Below are positions 10,641 through 21,500 of a stretch of DNA of 64,000 nucleotides, piece after piece. Every line of letters begins with the position of its first letter. Positions within the stretch are counted from its first letter, which is position 1. This DNA comes from Macrostomum hystrix (taxonomy: Eukaryota; Platyhelminthes; Macrostomidae): positions 12,618,501-12,682,500 of the forward strand of contig CATNEN010000039.1 of NCBI GenBank assembly GCA_950097015.1. Reading direction: 5' to 3'. Below the pieces are notes generated by a model. It saw only the letters and a program-made list of their open reading frames with translations. It searched no databases and was not told where the DNA came from. Made by a program: the position numbers and the translations under genes.

Positions 10641-11369
10641 ATGCAATCCTTTCCGCTACTGTTTTTAGTTTTTAGTATCGAGCAGTACTCAGCGCTCAAT
10701 CTCGCATGCCCCGCGCCTTTTGGACTCGAGGCCGGCAGGTGCGTGTTCGCGAACAGCTCCCAGAGCTTCAGCTGGTGCTCGGCCAACCGGCAGTGCGCAT
10801 CGATGGGAGGCGAACTCATCAACTCGAACAGCTCGCTGCAGCTGCTGGGCAGCATGCCGAGTCTCAACTGCCGCTGTGACATCTGGCTGGGTGGATCTGA
10901 CCTGGGTGGTGAAAGGGGCACGAGCAGGTCTGGCTGGCAGCTGATTCTCGATAGGGGCATCCTGCCGTTGGACAACAACCTGTGGGAGTCCACCAACCCT
11001 GACAGCAGGAATGGAAACCAAGACTGCCTCTGCCTGCAGGACTTCTCGTACGGAAAACTCACTGACAGCACCTGGCTTCGCCTGCGAGTTCGTGGTTGCT
11101 CCGTCGCTGTCGCTCGCCACTGCCTCATGGCTGCGGACTCCGTTCAAGCGAACCAGCTACAACCCCAGCTCGGAGTACTGCTACTCTCCCTGCTGCAGGT
11201 GAGGAATGCCATGCACTGCGTTGCAGCCGCGATGCGTGCAGGCAGAAGCAGCAGACACGCGCTGTACAACAGCAGGCTGAGGACCTGCCGCCTGCTGCAG
11301 TTCACTGGCGCTCAGGTCGAGGAGGCGATCGAGACCAGCCCCGACTGGGTGAAGTTCAGCCTTCAGTAA
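10641..11369 (+). CDS. C-type lectin paralogue 3 with compensating frameshifts
   Basis: 242 residues from ATG 10641 (an in-frame upstream start exists at 10560). It begins with a hydrophobic signal peptide (MQSFPLLFLVFSIEQYS), then CPAPF, GRCVFANSSQSFSWCSANRQ, WLGGSD and NGNQDC as in copy 1. From about 11058 the frame differs: the segment encoding FACEF to SSEYCYS is read out of frame. A 1-nt deletion near 11190 (TCTGACC became TCTCCC) restores the original frame for the shared tail from LQVRNAMHC to PDWVKF. About 43 residues are therefore novel and the last lectin-domain cysteines are lost. The whole still forms one uninterrupted frame. It could be a neofunctionalised protein or a pseudogene that happens to stay open. 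Confidence 0.55.
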   Translation: MQSFPLLFLVFSIEQYSALNLACPAPFGLEAGRCVFANSSQSFSWCSANRQCASMGGELINSNSSLQLLGSMPSLNCRCDIWLGGSDLGGERGTSRSGWQLILDRGILPLDNNLWESTNPDSRNGNQDCLCLQDFSYGKLTDSTWLRLRVRGCSVAVARHCLMAADSVQANQLQPQLGVLLLSLLQVRNAMHCVAAAMRAGRSSRHALYNSRLRTCRLLQFTGAQVEEAIETSPDWVKFSLQ

Positions 11370-11641
11370 TCTACTGTAACCTGATCAGCCAGCATGCTGC
11401 TTTAAGAAATTCAAATCACACCATGGCATTACTGCGTATTTGCATTTGCCAGGATGTTTTTACGCTCGATTATTTTTATGTTGCGTCTAATTAATTATTT
11501 TTGGTCTGCTTCCAGAATATCAATTGTTTAACACGTCCGTGGGTTTTTTATGGAATTACACTTCTAATCATTATTTCAAAGCCCACAAATCCAAGCAAAA
11601 GTAGAGCAGAATCGCAGAAACAACATTTTCATTGAAGTGCC

Positions 11642-11970
11642 ATTCCCTGCATCTGTGCCATTCCTCACCCTGCATCTGTGCCATTCCTCACCCTGCATCT
11701 GTGCCATTCCTCACCCTGCATCTGTGCCATTCCTCACCCTGCATCTGTGCCATTCCTCACCCTGCATCTGTGCCATTCCTCACCCTGCATCTGTGCCATT
11801 CCTCACCCTGCATCTGTGCCATTCCTCACCCTGCATCTGTGCCATTCCTCACCCTGCATCTGTGCCATTCCTCACCCTGCATCTGTGCCATTCCTCACTC
11901 TACATGTGTGCCATTCCTCACCCTGCATCTGTGCCATTCCTCACCCTGCATCTGTGCCATTCCTCACCCG
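11642..11970. repeat. 23-bp minisatellite, about 14 copies
   Basis: The unit CCCTGCATCTGTGCCATTCC plus TCA is nearly perfect. A diverged unit (CTCTACATGTG) sits near 11897. Open frames in all three phases are a by-product of a stop-free unit. Confidence 0.95.
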
Positions 11971-11977
11971 ATGACTT

Positions 11978-12067
11978 GAGATTCTGATCCATTTCCAGTG
12001 ATACTCGCAACGGTTTTCATTGAGATTCTGATCCATTTCCAGTGATACTCGCAACGGTTTTCATTGA
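11978..12067. repeat. 44-bp tandem duplication
   Basis: Two identical 44-bp copies starting GAGATTCTGATCCATTTCC at 11978 and 12022, with the start of a third at 12066. Confidence 0.9.
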
Positions 12068-12139
12068 GATTTCTCACCCTTTCTCAGTTAGATTCAGCAA
12101 AGCCGCTAGCTTTGTTGAATGCAGAAGTACACCCGTCTT

Positions 12140-12336
12140 TACTCCCAAACCAATCAGCGAACTCGCCATTCTTTACTCCCCAACCAATCAGCGAACTCGC
12201 CATTCTTTACTCCCCAACCAATCAGCGAACTCGCCATTCTTTACTCCCCAACCAATCAGCGAACTCGCCATTCTTTACTCCCCAACCAATCAGCGAACTC
12301 GCCATTCTTTACTCCCAAACCAATCAGCAGTCAACA
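12140..12336. repeat. 34-bp minisatellite carrying CCAAT boxes, about 6 copies
   Basis: The unit AACCAATCAGCGAACTCGCC plus ATTCTTTACTCCCC repeats every 34 bp. Each unit contains AACCAATCAG, a good match to the NF-Y (CCAAT-box) consensus. Diverged relatives of the same unit occur at 14765-14890. Confidence 0.9.
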
Positions 12337-12732
12337 GACAGATTGAAGAATAGAAAAAGCAAAGCAGTGTGACAGAGTAAATTATTGCTTTCGCTCACTT
12401 TTGAAAGCAGCAAAACGATGACATGCTAAAACTGCTTTATTTCTTTTGCAAGCAAACTCTCTTACAGTCATAAACATGTCTGAATTGAAAATAACAGCCA
12501 ACACTAATCAGACAGTGCAATGAAGAATCGTAATAGCATACGTAAGCCAAGCTGTTTTAGGCTTCACCCTTAAGGCAAACCGGCTTAACACAATTGGAAC
12601 CTAGCTTAAAAAGGACTATCAATGCGGACAGGAAACTCAATAGAGATAATGAGACACAAGCATATGGCAAAAGAGAGTGGGCGAAAGAAGGCAGATTGAA
12701 GGACAAGTAAAGGGAGAAGCAAGGGCGACAGA
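12337..12732. other. no recognised gene
   Basis: AT-rich stretch between two minisatellites. It may contain 3' flank of TIMMDC1, which reads leftward. Confidence 0.35.
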
Positions 12733-13130
12733 AGCGTGACGCAAGGGCGACAGAAGTGTGACGCAAGGGCGAGAGAAGGGGGGACGGAAGGGCGAGAGAA
12801 GGGAGACGGAAGGGCGAGAGAAGGGGGGATGGAAGGGCGAGAGAAGGAAGACGGAAGGGCGAGAGAAGGGGGGATGGAAGGGCGAGAGAAGGGGGGACGG
12901 AAGGGCGAGAGAAGGGGGGACGGAAGGGCGAGAGAAGGGAGACGGAAGGGCGAGAGAAGGGAGACGGAAGGGCGAGAGAAGGGGGGACGGAAGGGCGAGA
13001 GAAGAGAGACGGAAGGGCGAGAGAAGGGAGACGGAAGGGCGAGAGAAGGGGGGACGGAAGGGCGAGAGAAGGGAGACGGAAGGGCGAGAGAAGGGAGACG
13101 GAAGGGCGAGAGAAGGGGGATGCAAGGGTG
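12733..13130. repeat. 22-23-bp purine-rich minisatellite, about 17 copies
   Basis: The unit ACGGAAGGGCGAGAGAAGGG with GGG or AG endings. The plus strand is almost all purine, so it could form triplex or H-DNA. It lies just 3' of the TIMMDC1 stop codon (13151-13153) and is probably within or next to its 3' UTR. Confidence 0.95.
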
Positions 13131-13150
13131 AGAAATTGAGAGATTAGGAC

Positions 13151-14274
13151 TCAAGCCTGCCTGGTGGCGTTAATCTTGGCCATGAGCCTAAAGTCCCGTT
13201 CATATCGTTCCGTCAGCCTGTAGCGCCGCAGCTCCTCGTAGGTGAGGCCGCTGTACCAGGCGAGGCCATAGACAACGGAGCCGACAGCGGCGCCGACGAA
13301 GGCGCCAAAGACGGCGCCGCCCAGCATGGGCTGCAGGCCGTGCACCGAGCGCACGCAGGCGCCAGCCAGCAGACCGGATGGCACGAAATCGAATGGCGAT
13401 GACCGGCCGCGGTACGCAGCTACGCACTGGGAGCCGCCCATGAACAGCGGGGCGAAGATGAGGGCGCCGGTCGAGCGTTTCAGACCGATTCGAAGGCCGC
13501 GCATTGTGGCGTAGTCTGTCCGACGGCGATGGGCCTGAAGGCGAGATTTAAAGAAATACGTTTACAGATGACAGCGGAACATTGGCAAGATTGGGTTGAT
13601 GAAGTATGGATATGGGATTAGTAGGGTAAGGAGATACATTAGGAAGGTGGAATTTGGGATTAGGAAGGTGGGGATATGGGATTAGGAAGGTAATGAAATA
13701 GGATTAGGAAGGTGGGGATATGGGATTAGGAAGGTAATGAAATAGGATTAGGAAGGCGGGGAGATGGGATTACAAAGAAGATGGGGAAATGGAGTTGAGT
13801 CCGTTAGTCCAGGAACCCCACCTGTTGCCGGGTGCTAAACACAGTGAGCTTGTTTCTCTCCTCAAAGCTGACGTTGGCCTCTCGCCTCTCGCGCACAGTA
13901 TAGCGAACATTCAGGTAAGTGAAGGTTGCCATGGTTACAATCATGAGCGCGGCCAGCTCGTATGACGGCTCATTGTCCTCATTAAGGCTGTACAGGTCCT
14001 TGAGCCTGGCCAGGGCGCCCTCGCTGGCGAGCAGACGGTCCACATCGGTGTCAGTCAGGAGGGTGCCGCGGGCCACCGCCTCGGCAGAGGGCGCGCCGCG
14101 GGATCTCAAATAGGCGTCCCGTTGATGCAGCTGCAGCTCCATTGTGCCCAAATCCTTAGTCAAAGCATCGGGATCGTCAACAGTGCTACTGCCGGTAGAA
14201 TCAGCAGCGTGGCACTGGTGCGTTGCTGACAAACCGAGAAGTCGGCCTTTTCTGAGCAGGTCTGTGAGCAGCAT
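13151..14274 (-). CDS. TIMMDC1: TIMMDC1-like complex I assembly factor, two exons
   Basis: Exon 1 is 14274-13822 (ATG 14274, 151 codons) with donor CAG|GTGGGG. Exon 2 is 13534-13151 with acceptor CTTCAG|GCC and stop TGA 13151-13153. Both are in phase 0, giving 278 residues, close to the roughly 285 of vertebrate TIMMDC1. The N-terminal half has the ARLKDLY element and one membrane segment (LAALMIVTMATFTYL). Exon 2 starts with the conserved AHR and carries the Tim17/22-like glycine-rich helices (LAGACVRSV, GGAVFGAFVGAAVGSVVYGL) and the YSGLTYEE motif. TIMMDC1 sits in the mitochondrial inner membrane and assembles the membrane arm of complex I. The intron (13535-13821) consists largely of a minisatellite. 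Upstream lies MAP2K5 on the same strand, 695 bp away. Confidence 0.8.
13595..13790. repeat. minisatellite in TIMMDC1 intron
   Basis: About eight irregular copies of GGGATTAGGAAGGTGGGGATA / GGATTAGGAAGGTAATGAAA (22-23 bp) make up most of the 287-bp intron. Confidence 0.85.
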
Positions 14275-14760
14275 GACTCAGTCAATCCACCGCATGCCAA
14301 ATATCTGAAACTAGGATTCAGGGTGCCGATAGTGTGCGCCAAATTATCCCCAACACAAATAAAGCAAATAAATTACTCAGACAATGTCACTCAAAAATAG
14401 ACACTGTTGTTAGCTTATATTTATACTGTCTTCTTATAGAAAAAAAGAAAAAAATGCACACAGAAATTTTACTAAAAGTCGAGAGTAATTACATAACAAA
14501 CGTGGTTAGATATGAATAGAACTTTGGCACGCAACGTTTCGATTCTTGAGTTTACAGCATTTGAAAACTGGAAGCTTTGTAAATGTCGGTAGAAAAACGT
14601 ATTACTATATATTATGAATAAAAAAATTGGCTAAAAATCTAAAAAACATGCACTCACTACTCACTCCATAACAGTAGTAAACCGCAGCAGTGCAAAAATA
14701 GTCGTTTTAAAAAACTGAAAAATGGATCACAAAAAGTACATAATTGAACACAAAATCACA

Positions 14761-14890
14761 ATTCCACACAACCAATCAGCTAATTAGGCAGCCTTTACTC
14801 GCCATCCAATCAAGGAACTTGCCGCGTTTATTCGCCAACCAATCAGCAAATTAGGCGGCCTTTAATGCCAAACTAATAAGCGAACCAGGT
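14761..14890. promoter_or_regulatory. CCAAT-box cluster upstream of TIMMDC1
   Basis: ACCAATCAGCTAATTAGGC, ATCCAATCAAGGAAC and AACCAATCAGCAAATTAGG recur about every 35-60 bp. They are diverged copies of the 34-bp unit at 12140-12336. They lie between the MAP2K5 stop (14970) and the TIMMDC1 start (14274), where a TIMMDC1 promoter would be. NF-Y binding is inferred from the motif only. Confidence 0.4.
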
Positions 14891-14969
14891 TGCCGACTTC
14901 GTTAACAAAATAAAGACAGTTTTCAGAAGTCCTAAACGAAATAAATTGATTTCCTGGATAAAGGCATTT

Positions 14970-17900
14970 TCAACGGCCAATGCGACTCAAAGCGTTCGCT
15001 AGCCAAACTTTGAAATGTTCTCTCAGACTGACAGCGCCGCTGTCTGATAGGCCGGCATACTTAGTGTAGAAGGCCAAGCTCTTGATAGTCTGCTTGGATG
15101 GCCTATGCTTCGCCTTGCGCTGCAGACTGAAAAATTGAAAATTTTAATAATTTGGTTGACAGACAGAAGAGATTGAAAGTGACGGACAGGGGTGAATGAG
15201 AGTGACGGAAAGGGGTGAATGAGAGTGACGGACAGGGGTGAATGAGAGTGACGGACAGGGGTGAATGAGAGTGACGGACAGGGGAGAAGGAGAGTGACGG
15301 ACAGGGGAGAAGGAGAGTGACGGACAGGTGAGAAGGAGAGCGATGGAGAGGGAGGAGAGTGACGGACAGGGGAGAAGGAGAGTGACGGACAGGGGAGAAG
15401 GAGAGTGACGGACAGGGGAGAAGGAGAGTGACGGACAGGGGGAGAAGGAGAGTGAGGAAGGAAGAAAGGCATGGCTAACCAGGCGGCGCAGAGCTGGTGA
15501 AATTCTGTGCTCAGGGTCTGAGCGGTCTCGGCTGGCATAGGAGGCACTCTGGCCTGGCGGATGTCAGTGAGCATCTGACCCAGAGAGACGCCACGGCAGC
15601 TGAACGGACGAAGGCCGCAGGCTAGCTCGTACATGGACACGCCGAGGCTCCAGACGTCGGCCAGATGGCCGTAGCGCTTGGAGTCAATTCGCTCAGGCGA
15701 CATGTACTCATAGCTGCCGCAGAAGGTGCTAGCCAAAGCCGTGGATAACTTGGAGCTGCCAGTCTCACCGTCACAGCGCATTGCGACGGCCTCCTTGGCA
15801 AGGCCCAGGTCGCAGATTTTCACCCGGCCACGCCGGCAGGCAAGAATGTTAGCCAGTTTAACGTCTCGGTGCACAATGCGGCGATCCCACAGGTAGCAGA
15901 GGCCGCTCACTGCGCACTGGAACACGTAGCCTGAGTGAGCGGGTTGGGGCGTCAAGTTTTTGGTAGCTGAGGGGTTTCGGATGGGGCCTTAAGGATTGAG
16001 GGATGGGCACTAGAGGACTGGGGATAAGATCTGAAGGAGTGGGAATGGAAACTGAAGGACTGGGGATGGGAACTGAAGGACTGGGGATGGGAACTGAAGG
16101 ACTGGGGATGGGAACTGAAGGACTGGGAATGGAAACTGAAGGACTGGGTATGGGAACTGAAGGACTGGGAATGGAAACTGAAGGACTGGGGATGGGGACT
16201 GAAGGTGGCTAGCAAAGCTGATTTTGACGGTACATAAAGTGCTCCATCGGCAGGAACTCACCCAGAACTGGCTCATCGGCTAGGCCGAGCTTGTCCAGAG
16301 AGCCACCGTCCATGACCTCGGTGCCAATGTACAGTCGGCCGTCTGAATGCTCAAAGAATGAGCACAAGTAGGTGACAATGTTCTCGTGCCGACAGTCAGC
16401 TAAGAGTTGCAGCTCTGTCATCAGGCGCTCGATTTCGGCGTCCTCCAACCGACCAGAGCTGCCGCCGAGCGAGCAGAGATCGATCGACTTCAGGGCCACC
16501 TGCCTGCCGGTCAACCTAGGCAGCGGGCAGCAAGAGAGTTTTCACAGTTACACCTGGGAGCCGATCTGAGCTGTGAGCCTGAACCCTCAGGACTGTGAGC
16601 CTGAACCCTCTGGACTGTGAGCCTGAACCCTCTGGACTGTGAGCCTGAACCCTCTGGACTGTGAGCCTGAACCCTCAGGACTGTGAGCCTGAACCCTCTG
16701 GACTGTGAGCCTGAACCCTCTGGACTGTGAGCCTGAACCCTCTGGACTGTGAGCCTGAACCCTCAGGACTGTGAGCCTGAACCCTTTGGATTGTGAGCCG
16801 GAACCCTCAGGACTGTGAGCCTGAACCCTCAGGACTGTGAGCCTGAACCCTCTGGACTGTGAGCCTGAACCCTCAGGACTGTGAGCCGGAACCCTCAGGA
16901 CTGTGAGCCTGAACCCTCAGGACTATGAGCCTGAACCCTCAGGACTGTGAGCCTAAACCCTCAGGACTATGAGCCTGAACCCTCAGGACTGTGAGCCTGA
17001 ACCCTCAGGACTATGAGCCTGAACCCTCAGGACTGTGAGCCTGAACCATCAGGACTGTGAGCCTGAACCCTCAGGACTGTGAGCCTCAACCCTCAGAACT
17101 GTGAGCCTGAACCATCAGGACTGTGAGCCTGAACCCTCAGGACTGTAAGCCTGAACCATGAGCATGGCAAACCAACAGGTATTTTTAAGTGGCAGTAGGC
17201 AGAGGCTGTGCCCACCTGCACATGGCCAGATGCACGGTGCCGAATTGACCAACACCGAGGCAGATTCTCTCCCGTCCGTAGTCGAAATCTTCAAGAGCCC
17301 ACTGCCGCGCGCCAAGAGCTTCGGCGGCCTTGTGATGACTCGATGAGGCGCAATGCAAATCTCCGCCGGCAGTGCCAGGAGAAGAGTTGCGCAACTGTAA
17401 TTGGCAGCAGCAGATGCTATTGCACAGGCTTCTGTAGTCAGCCTCGTCTCTAATGACGCGAATCGATGCGCCTCTGCAGCCTTCGACTGACTCCGGATTG
17501 GATGAAGCTGGCAGGGATCGTCTGGGGGATTTGGAAACAGGAAAGAGCGAATTAGGCCACCCGCCAAATACTGAGGCTATGAGAGCCTAATGACCCGCCA
17601 AATACTGAGGCTATGAGAGCCTAATGACCCGCCAAATACTGAGGCTATGAGAGCCTAATGACGCGCCAAATACAAAGGCTAGGAGAAGCTAATGACCCGC
17701 CAAATACTGAGGCTATGAGAGCCTAATGACCCGCCAAATACTGAGGCTAGGAGAGGTAAATGATCCAAAACGCAGCGGGTGTTAGAGGCTAAATGATGTA
17801 ATTTGTGAAGTCTGCTGACTCGCAGCCGAGTCTCACCCGAGGCAAGGCTGACAGATGTGGCACTCATTGGACTGTGAAACAAGCAGTTCAGCATGTACAG

Positions 17901-18572
17901 AATCGGAACTAGCACTAGACTGTGCGTGGCCCATCCCGGACAGAAGGGTCAGACTGGCTGACAATAGCGAATCGAATGAGAGAGTTCTAGGCGCCAACAG
18001 AGCTAGCTGGTGACTGAGCGGCTCCCGACATAGCCAGATGGTCACGTGATGCTGCAGACAACCCCATCTCTGACTAGTTGGCAATGGCTGATGCTGCTGC
18101 GTGCAGTCAATCTGGTGCAGCTGTACGCAGCTGTGCAATGAATAAAAATTCTTTGCTATATTGCTTCAGATTGTTAAGAATTTTGAATATTCGACTAGAT
18201 ATATGAGACTCAAATAACAACTTTAGGTGTGAAAGTTAAAGCATTTAGATTTATATTATAGTAGACAGTATTTAGACAGTAATGAAATTCTCACCTGTGC
18301 CAATAATAGACTTGTCTGAGATCCTCATCAGTCTTGACTGTCATTAGTCTGCCATTGCTATCCGATAGGCTCAAAATTAGCTCATGTTGCACAGCATTGC
18401 CAATTAGTTTATTCAGCAGGCAAGACAACTGTGAAAGCCCAAAACTATGCGGAACAATGGCAACAATGCATGACGATTGGGAAAATAGCCTGATTACCAA
18501 ATGACCAGCCAAGGTTAGCTCTGGGTCATTGCTTTTAGCTATTTGGCCAAATCCATTCCAAGTCATGCACAT
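14970..18572 (-). CDS. MAP2K5: MAP2K5 (MEK5)-like dual-specificity kinase, six exons
   Basis: Exons on the minus strand: 18572-18295, 18130-17837, 17521-17216, 16515-16262, 15930-15480 and 15126-14970. All junctions are GT..AG and in phase, and the sum is 1740 nt (579 residues plus TGA). Residues about 25-95 form a PB1 domain (LVIRLFSQ to MTVKTDEDLRQVYYW) as in MEK5, the only MAP2K with PB1. The kinase domain covers about 268-545: Gly loop LGVGQFGTV, VALK lysine, EVMDGGSLD hinge, GLCYLWDRRIVHRDVKLANI, DLG in place of DFG, YMSPER, DVWSLGVSMYELA and HRPS. MEK5 activates ERK5 downstream of MEKK2/3. Exon 2 (17837-18130) has no recognised domain and is supported only by phase and frame. Four of five introns are mostly minisatellite, each with its own unit. 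TTTTTATTTCAG|GCT precedes ATG 18572, a possible SL trans-splice acceptor. Confidence 0.85.
15172..15450. repeat. 23-bp minisatellite in MAP2K5 intron 5
   Basis: Copies of GAGAGTGACGGACAGGGG plus AGAAG or TGAAT, about 12 units, fill nearly the whole intron 15127-15479. Confidence 0.9.
16010..16207. repeat. 21-bp minisatellite in MAP2K5 intron 4
   Basis: About nine copies of AACTGAAGGACTGGGGATGG plus G fill most of intron 15931-16261. Confidence 0.9.
16572..17157. repeat. 22-bp minisatellite in MAP2K5 intron 3
   Basis: About 26 copies of CTGTGAGCCTGAACCCTC plus AGGA or TGGA. Two variant classes (TCAGGA, TCTGGA) alternate, the second mainly in the left half. It makes up most of intron 16516-17215. 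Confidence 0.95.
17565..17760. repeat. 34-bp minisatellite in MAP2K5 intron 2
   Basis: Five to six copies of CCGCCAAATACTGAGGCTAT plus GAGAGCCTAATGAC within intron 17522-17836. Confidence 0.9.
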
Positions 18573-18599
18573 AGCCTGAAATAAAAAGGTTTTCTGTAT

Positions 18600-21500
18600 A
18601 TTCTAGATCATGTTGGACACATACTAGTTGGAACACAAACTATCAGCGGTGTAATTTTATATCTTTTAAAGGAAAAAAATTAAGAAACAATGCCTATTCA
18701 AAATCAACACAATGATAAAAATGATCATAAAAAATAAACTAGTAGCTAAAGACTATATTACAATGCTATAACTACTAGGCCTAGCTTTTTATACCACTAG
18801 CTAGCTGAAATGTAATATAAATAAAACAAAATTATATTGCAAATCAGCAAGTAGCAATCTAGAAAATTTACCTTTATAGATTAGCTACACATGTACTGTC
18901 TCTATACAATAATATAGCTTTGTACATTGCATCCATGTAGCTACAGCTACCAGTAAAGCTGAAATATTCTTTTAACTCATTGATCAATTAATAGTCTTAT
19001 TAGAATATGAAAAGTACTTACATGCTTAAACCAAAATGAGATTTAAAAAATGCAGCAACTTTTTTTCAGAATTACTAGCATGACTAATCTCTTTAGCTAT
19101 ACATTATTAGGATTTTTGCTTTAATTTGTAATACTAGACTTATAAAAAAGAAACTATCAATTATGAAAGTAACAAACTACAGTCACTATGTTTTAAAATC
19201 CTTGTGCCTAGGCCTTAATTAGACTGACTACTGACTATGGATGCACAACCAATGTCTGTGGCATGCTTAAGTTGGTTTAGCGATAGGTAAAAGTCTTTTT
19301 GGTGATTTTTTAACCGACTATAATTATAGCAATAGAGGAAAATGAACAAAACTGAATATATACCATAAAAATATATGTACAAGATTATAAACATCTGATC
19401 TGGTCTAAATGATCAATTTTTTCTCTATGTATATGTATCCTTTTCTTTTTTATATTATAAGATGAGTTATTGGCACAAATAGATGATCCATGAGATTTGT
19501 GCATTGTTTGCCTGTTAATTATGATATCAGTAAAACAAACCTACTAAAAAACATGGGATTGGTAATATAAAGCCAGATACATAAACAATAACCAATTTTG
19601 ATCAATTTGAAATGTAACATTTCAAACACACATTATATATCTGTAATAAAATTTATCTCTAGAAAAACTTGTCACAGAAAGGACTATTTATCACCTGAGT
19701 TGCCAAAATGTCGACACCAAAATGTACCTGTTTCCCAACAGATATTCAGACACATATTCAAAAAAGTCGCTCCCGATTTTTAACAAAAACACCCTATCGA
19801 GTTGTCTTTTTCCTATTATAAGTTTACACAATCGATTCGCTTAAAATAACACCAAATTTATTCGGCTTCATGCTGTGGTTCCCAATATACCATCTTCCAA
19901 AGTCTGCTTGGCAACGTCGGAATTTTTATCTATTTAACTGCTTTAACTGCTTCAATTATTAAAGGAAGATTAAACTGCTGATTCCTTTGAAATTTGTGCC
20001 AGATTTTTACGTGAGTCCTAGCGTTTCAAAGACACCTTGCATGTCTCAGAGGATGCTTTTTCCCCAAGTTATTCTCTTCTGAATCATGCTTTCCCATTTG
20101 CAATTTTGTGCTTTTGCTACGGATATTTTTGCCTGGTCATTAATCAGGAGCACAACAAAGTTTTTGCTGCTTTCTAATGCATTACTCTGCTTTAAAACGA
20201 CTGTCCGGGTGATGACCGAAGTATTATACTTCCTGAGATATTCATGCCTCAAGTTTGTTTCATAGTAGTCATTGTAGTGCAGCCCTCTTCAAATGTACAA
20301 TAAATTTAAGTGATCTCCCTGAACTCATTTACTGATGTACCTTCACGAAACTTTAGCCCGACTTTTACGCACTCACAAGCTTTGTAATGGCACCTCAAAA
20401 AAGCAAACTATTTTTGCACCAAAATATGCTAAAAAACAACCTTCCATTTTAACTATACACACTTATAAAGTATTAATTAAATAATGCTATAAGTATTAAT
20501 AACAAGCTGCATCGTTCTGATTAAGTCTGGGTTTTACTTTAAATGAGTTAAATTGTTAAATTATTTAATGAGTAGTCAATAGTTTCAATAGTTATTTGTT
20601 CTTAATTAAATGTATATAATAATCATTTTTCAAGTTTTGGATTGACAAGGCGAGTGCAGGCTTTAAGCAGCTGCTGGATTGTGGAAGGCTGTTTTCTCAG
20701 CATATTTAGGTGCAAAAATAGTTGTCACCGAACTAACCAATTCTGTCACCGAAATGACTGTCACCGAAATGTCTTGTCACCGAAATGACCTGGGACCCTC
20801 CCTATTTGAATAAATGTTGAAAATCTGTGGACGCGTGCTTTAGTAGAGTTAAGAAGGATTAAGAAAGGTGCACTTTAGCCATGCCACTTTCTGACGGTTG
20901 CTTAAGTCTTTTCAAGTAGCAGTTAAGTAGGAAAAGCATATGAGCTGTGCTTTAGAAAAATCCAAAAAGTGTGCCAGATGCTGTCAATGGATTGTCAAAT
21001 TTTCCAATGGAGTGCATGCTATTTTAATTGACCTTAATCTTTACTTACTACTTAGTATTCTAAGAAAAAAGATATGTAAAAATAATTACACGAGAAAATC
21101 TAGAAAACTGATGACTTTTTAACTTCATTTTCTTGGCCCCGAAACCAAAGCTAAACAATCAAAGTGGCCCTCTAAGCATTTTTATCACCTCAAAGTTCTA
21201 AACTAAAAGAGACACCATCTAAAGATGGATAGACGGTTTTCTGAAACATTGACCTATCAGATATAGTTCTTATATGTCCAGAACAATACAAAAGAGATAA
21301 TAGATCATAGCTAAATTCTAAAATAAGACAAATTAGCTAGGCTTATGCATGGCGATGATCCCATAGTCAATAGTTAAAATAGTGTAAATTAACGATGACA
21401 ATTGCAAGAAACGAACTGAAAAAAGTTATCAGATAGACTCTATAAGCCTTAATTCTTAAACAGAACAGCACATACGAAACAGAGAGTGAATGTAAAAACC

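Noticed and set aside
12606-13154. Ser/Pro/Leu-rich 182-codon minus frame
   Set aside because: Translation of the purine-rich minisatellite.
17115-17567. 150-codon minus frame overlapping MAP2K5 exon 3
   Set aside because: Different frame from the kinase glycine loop; shadow.
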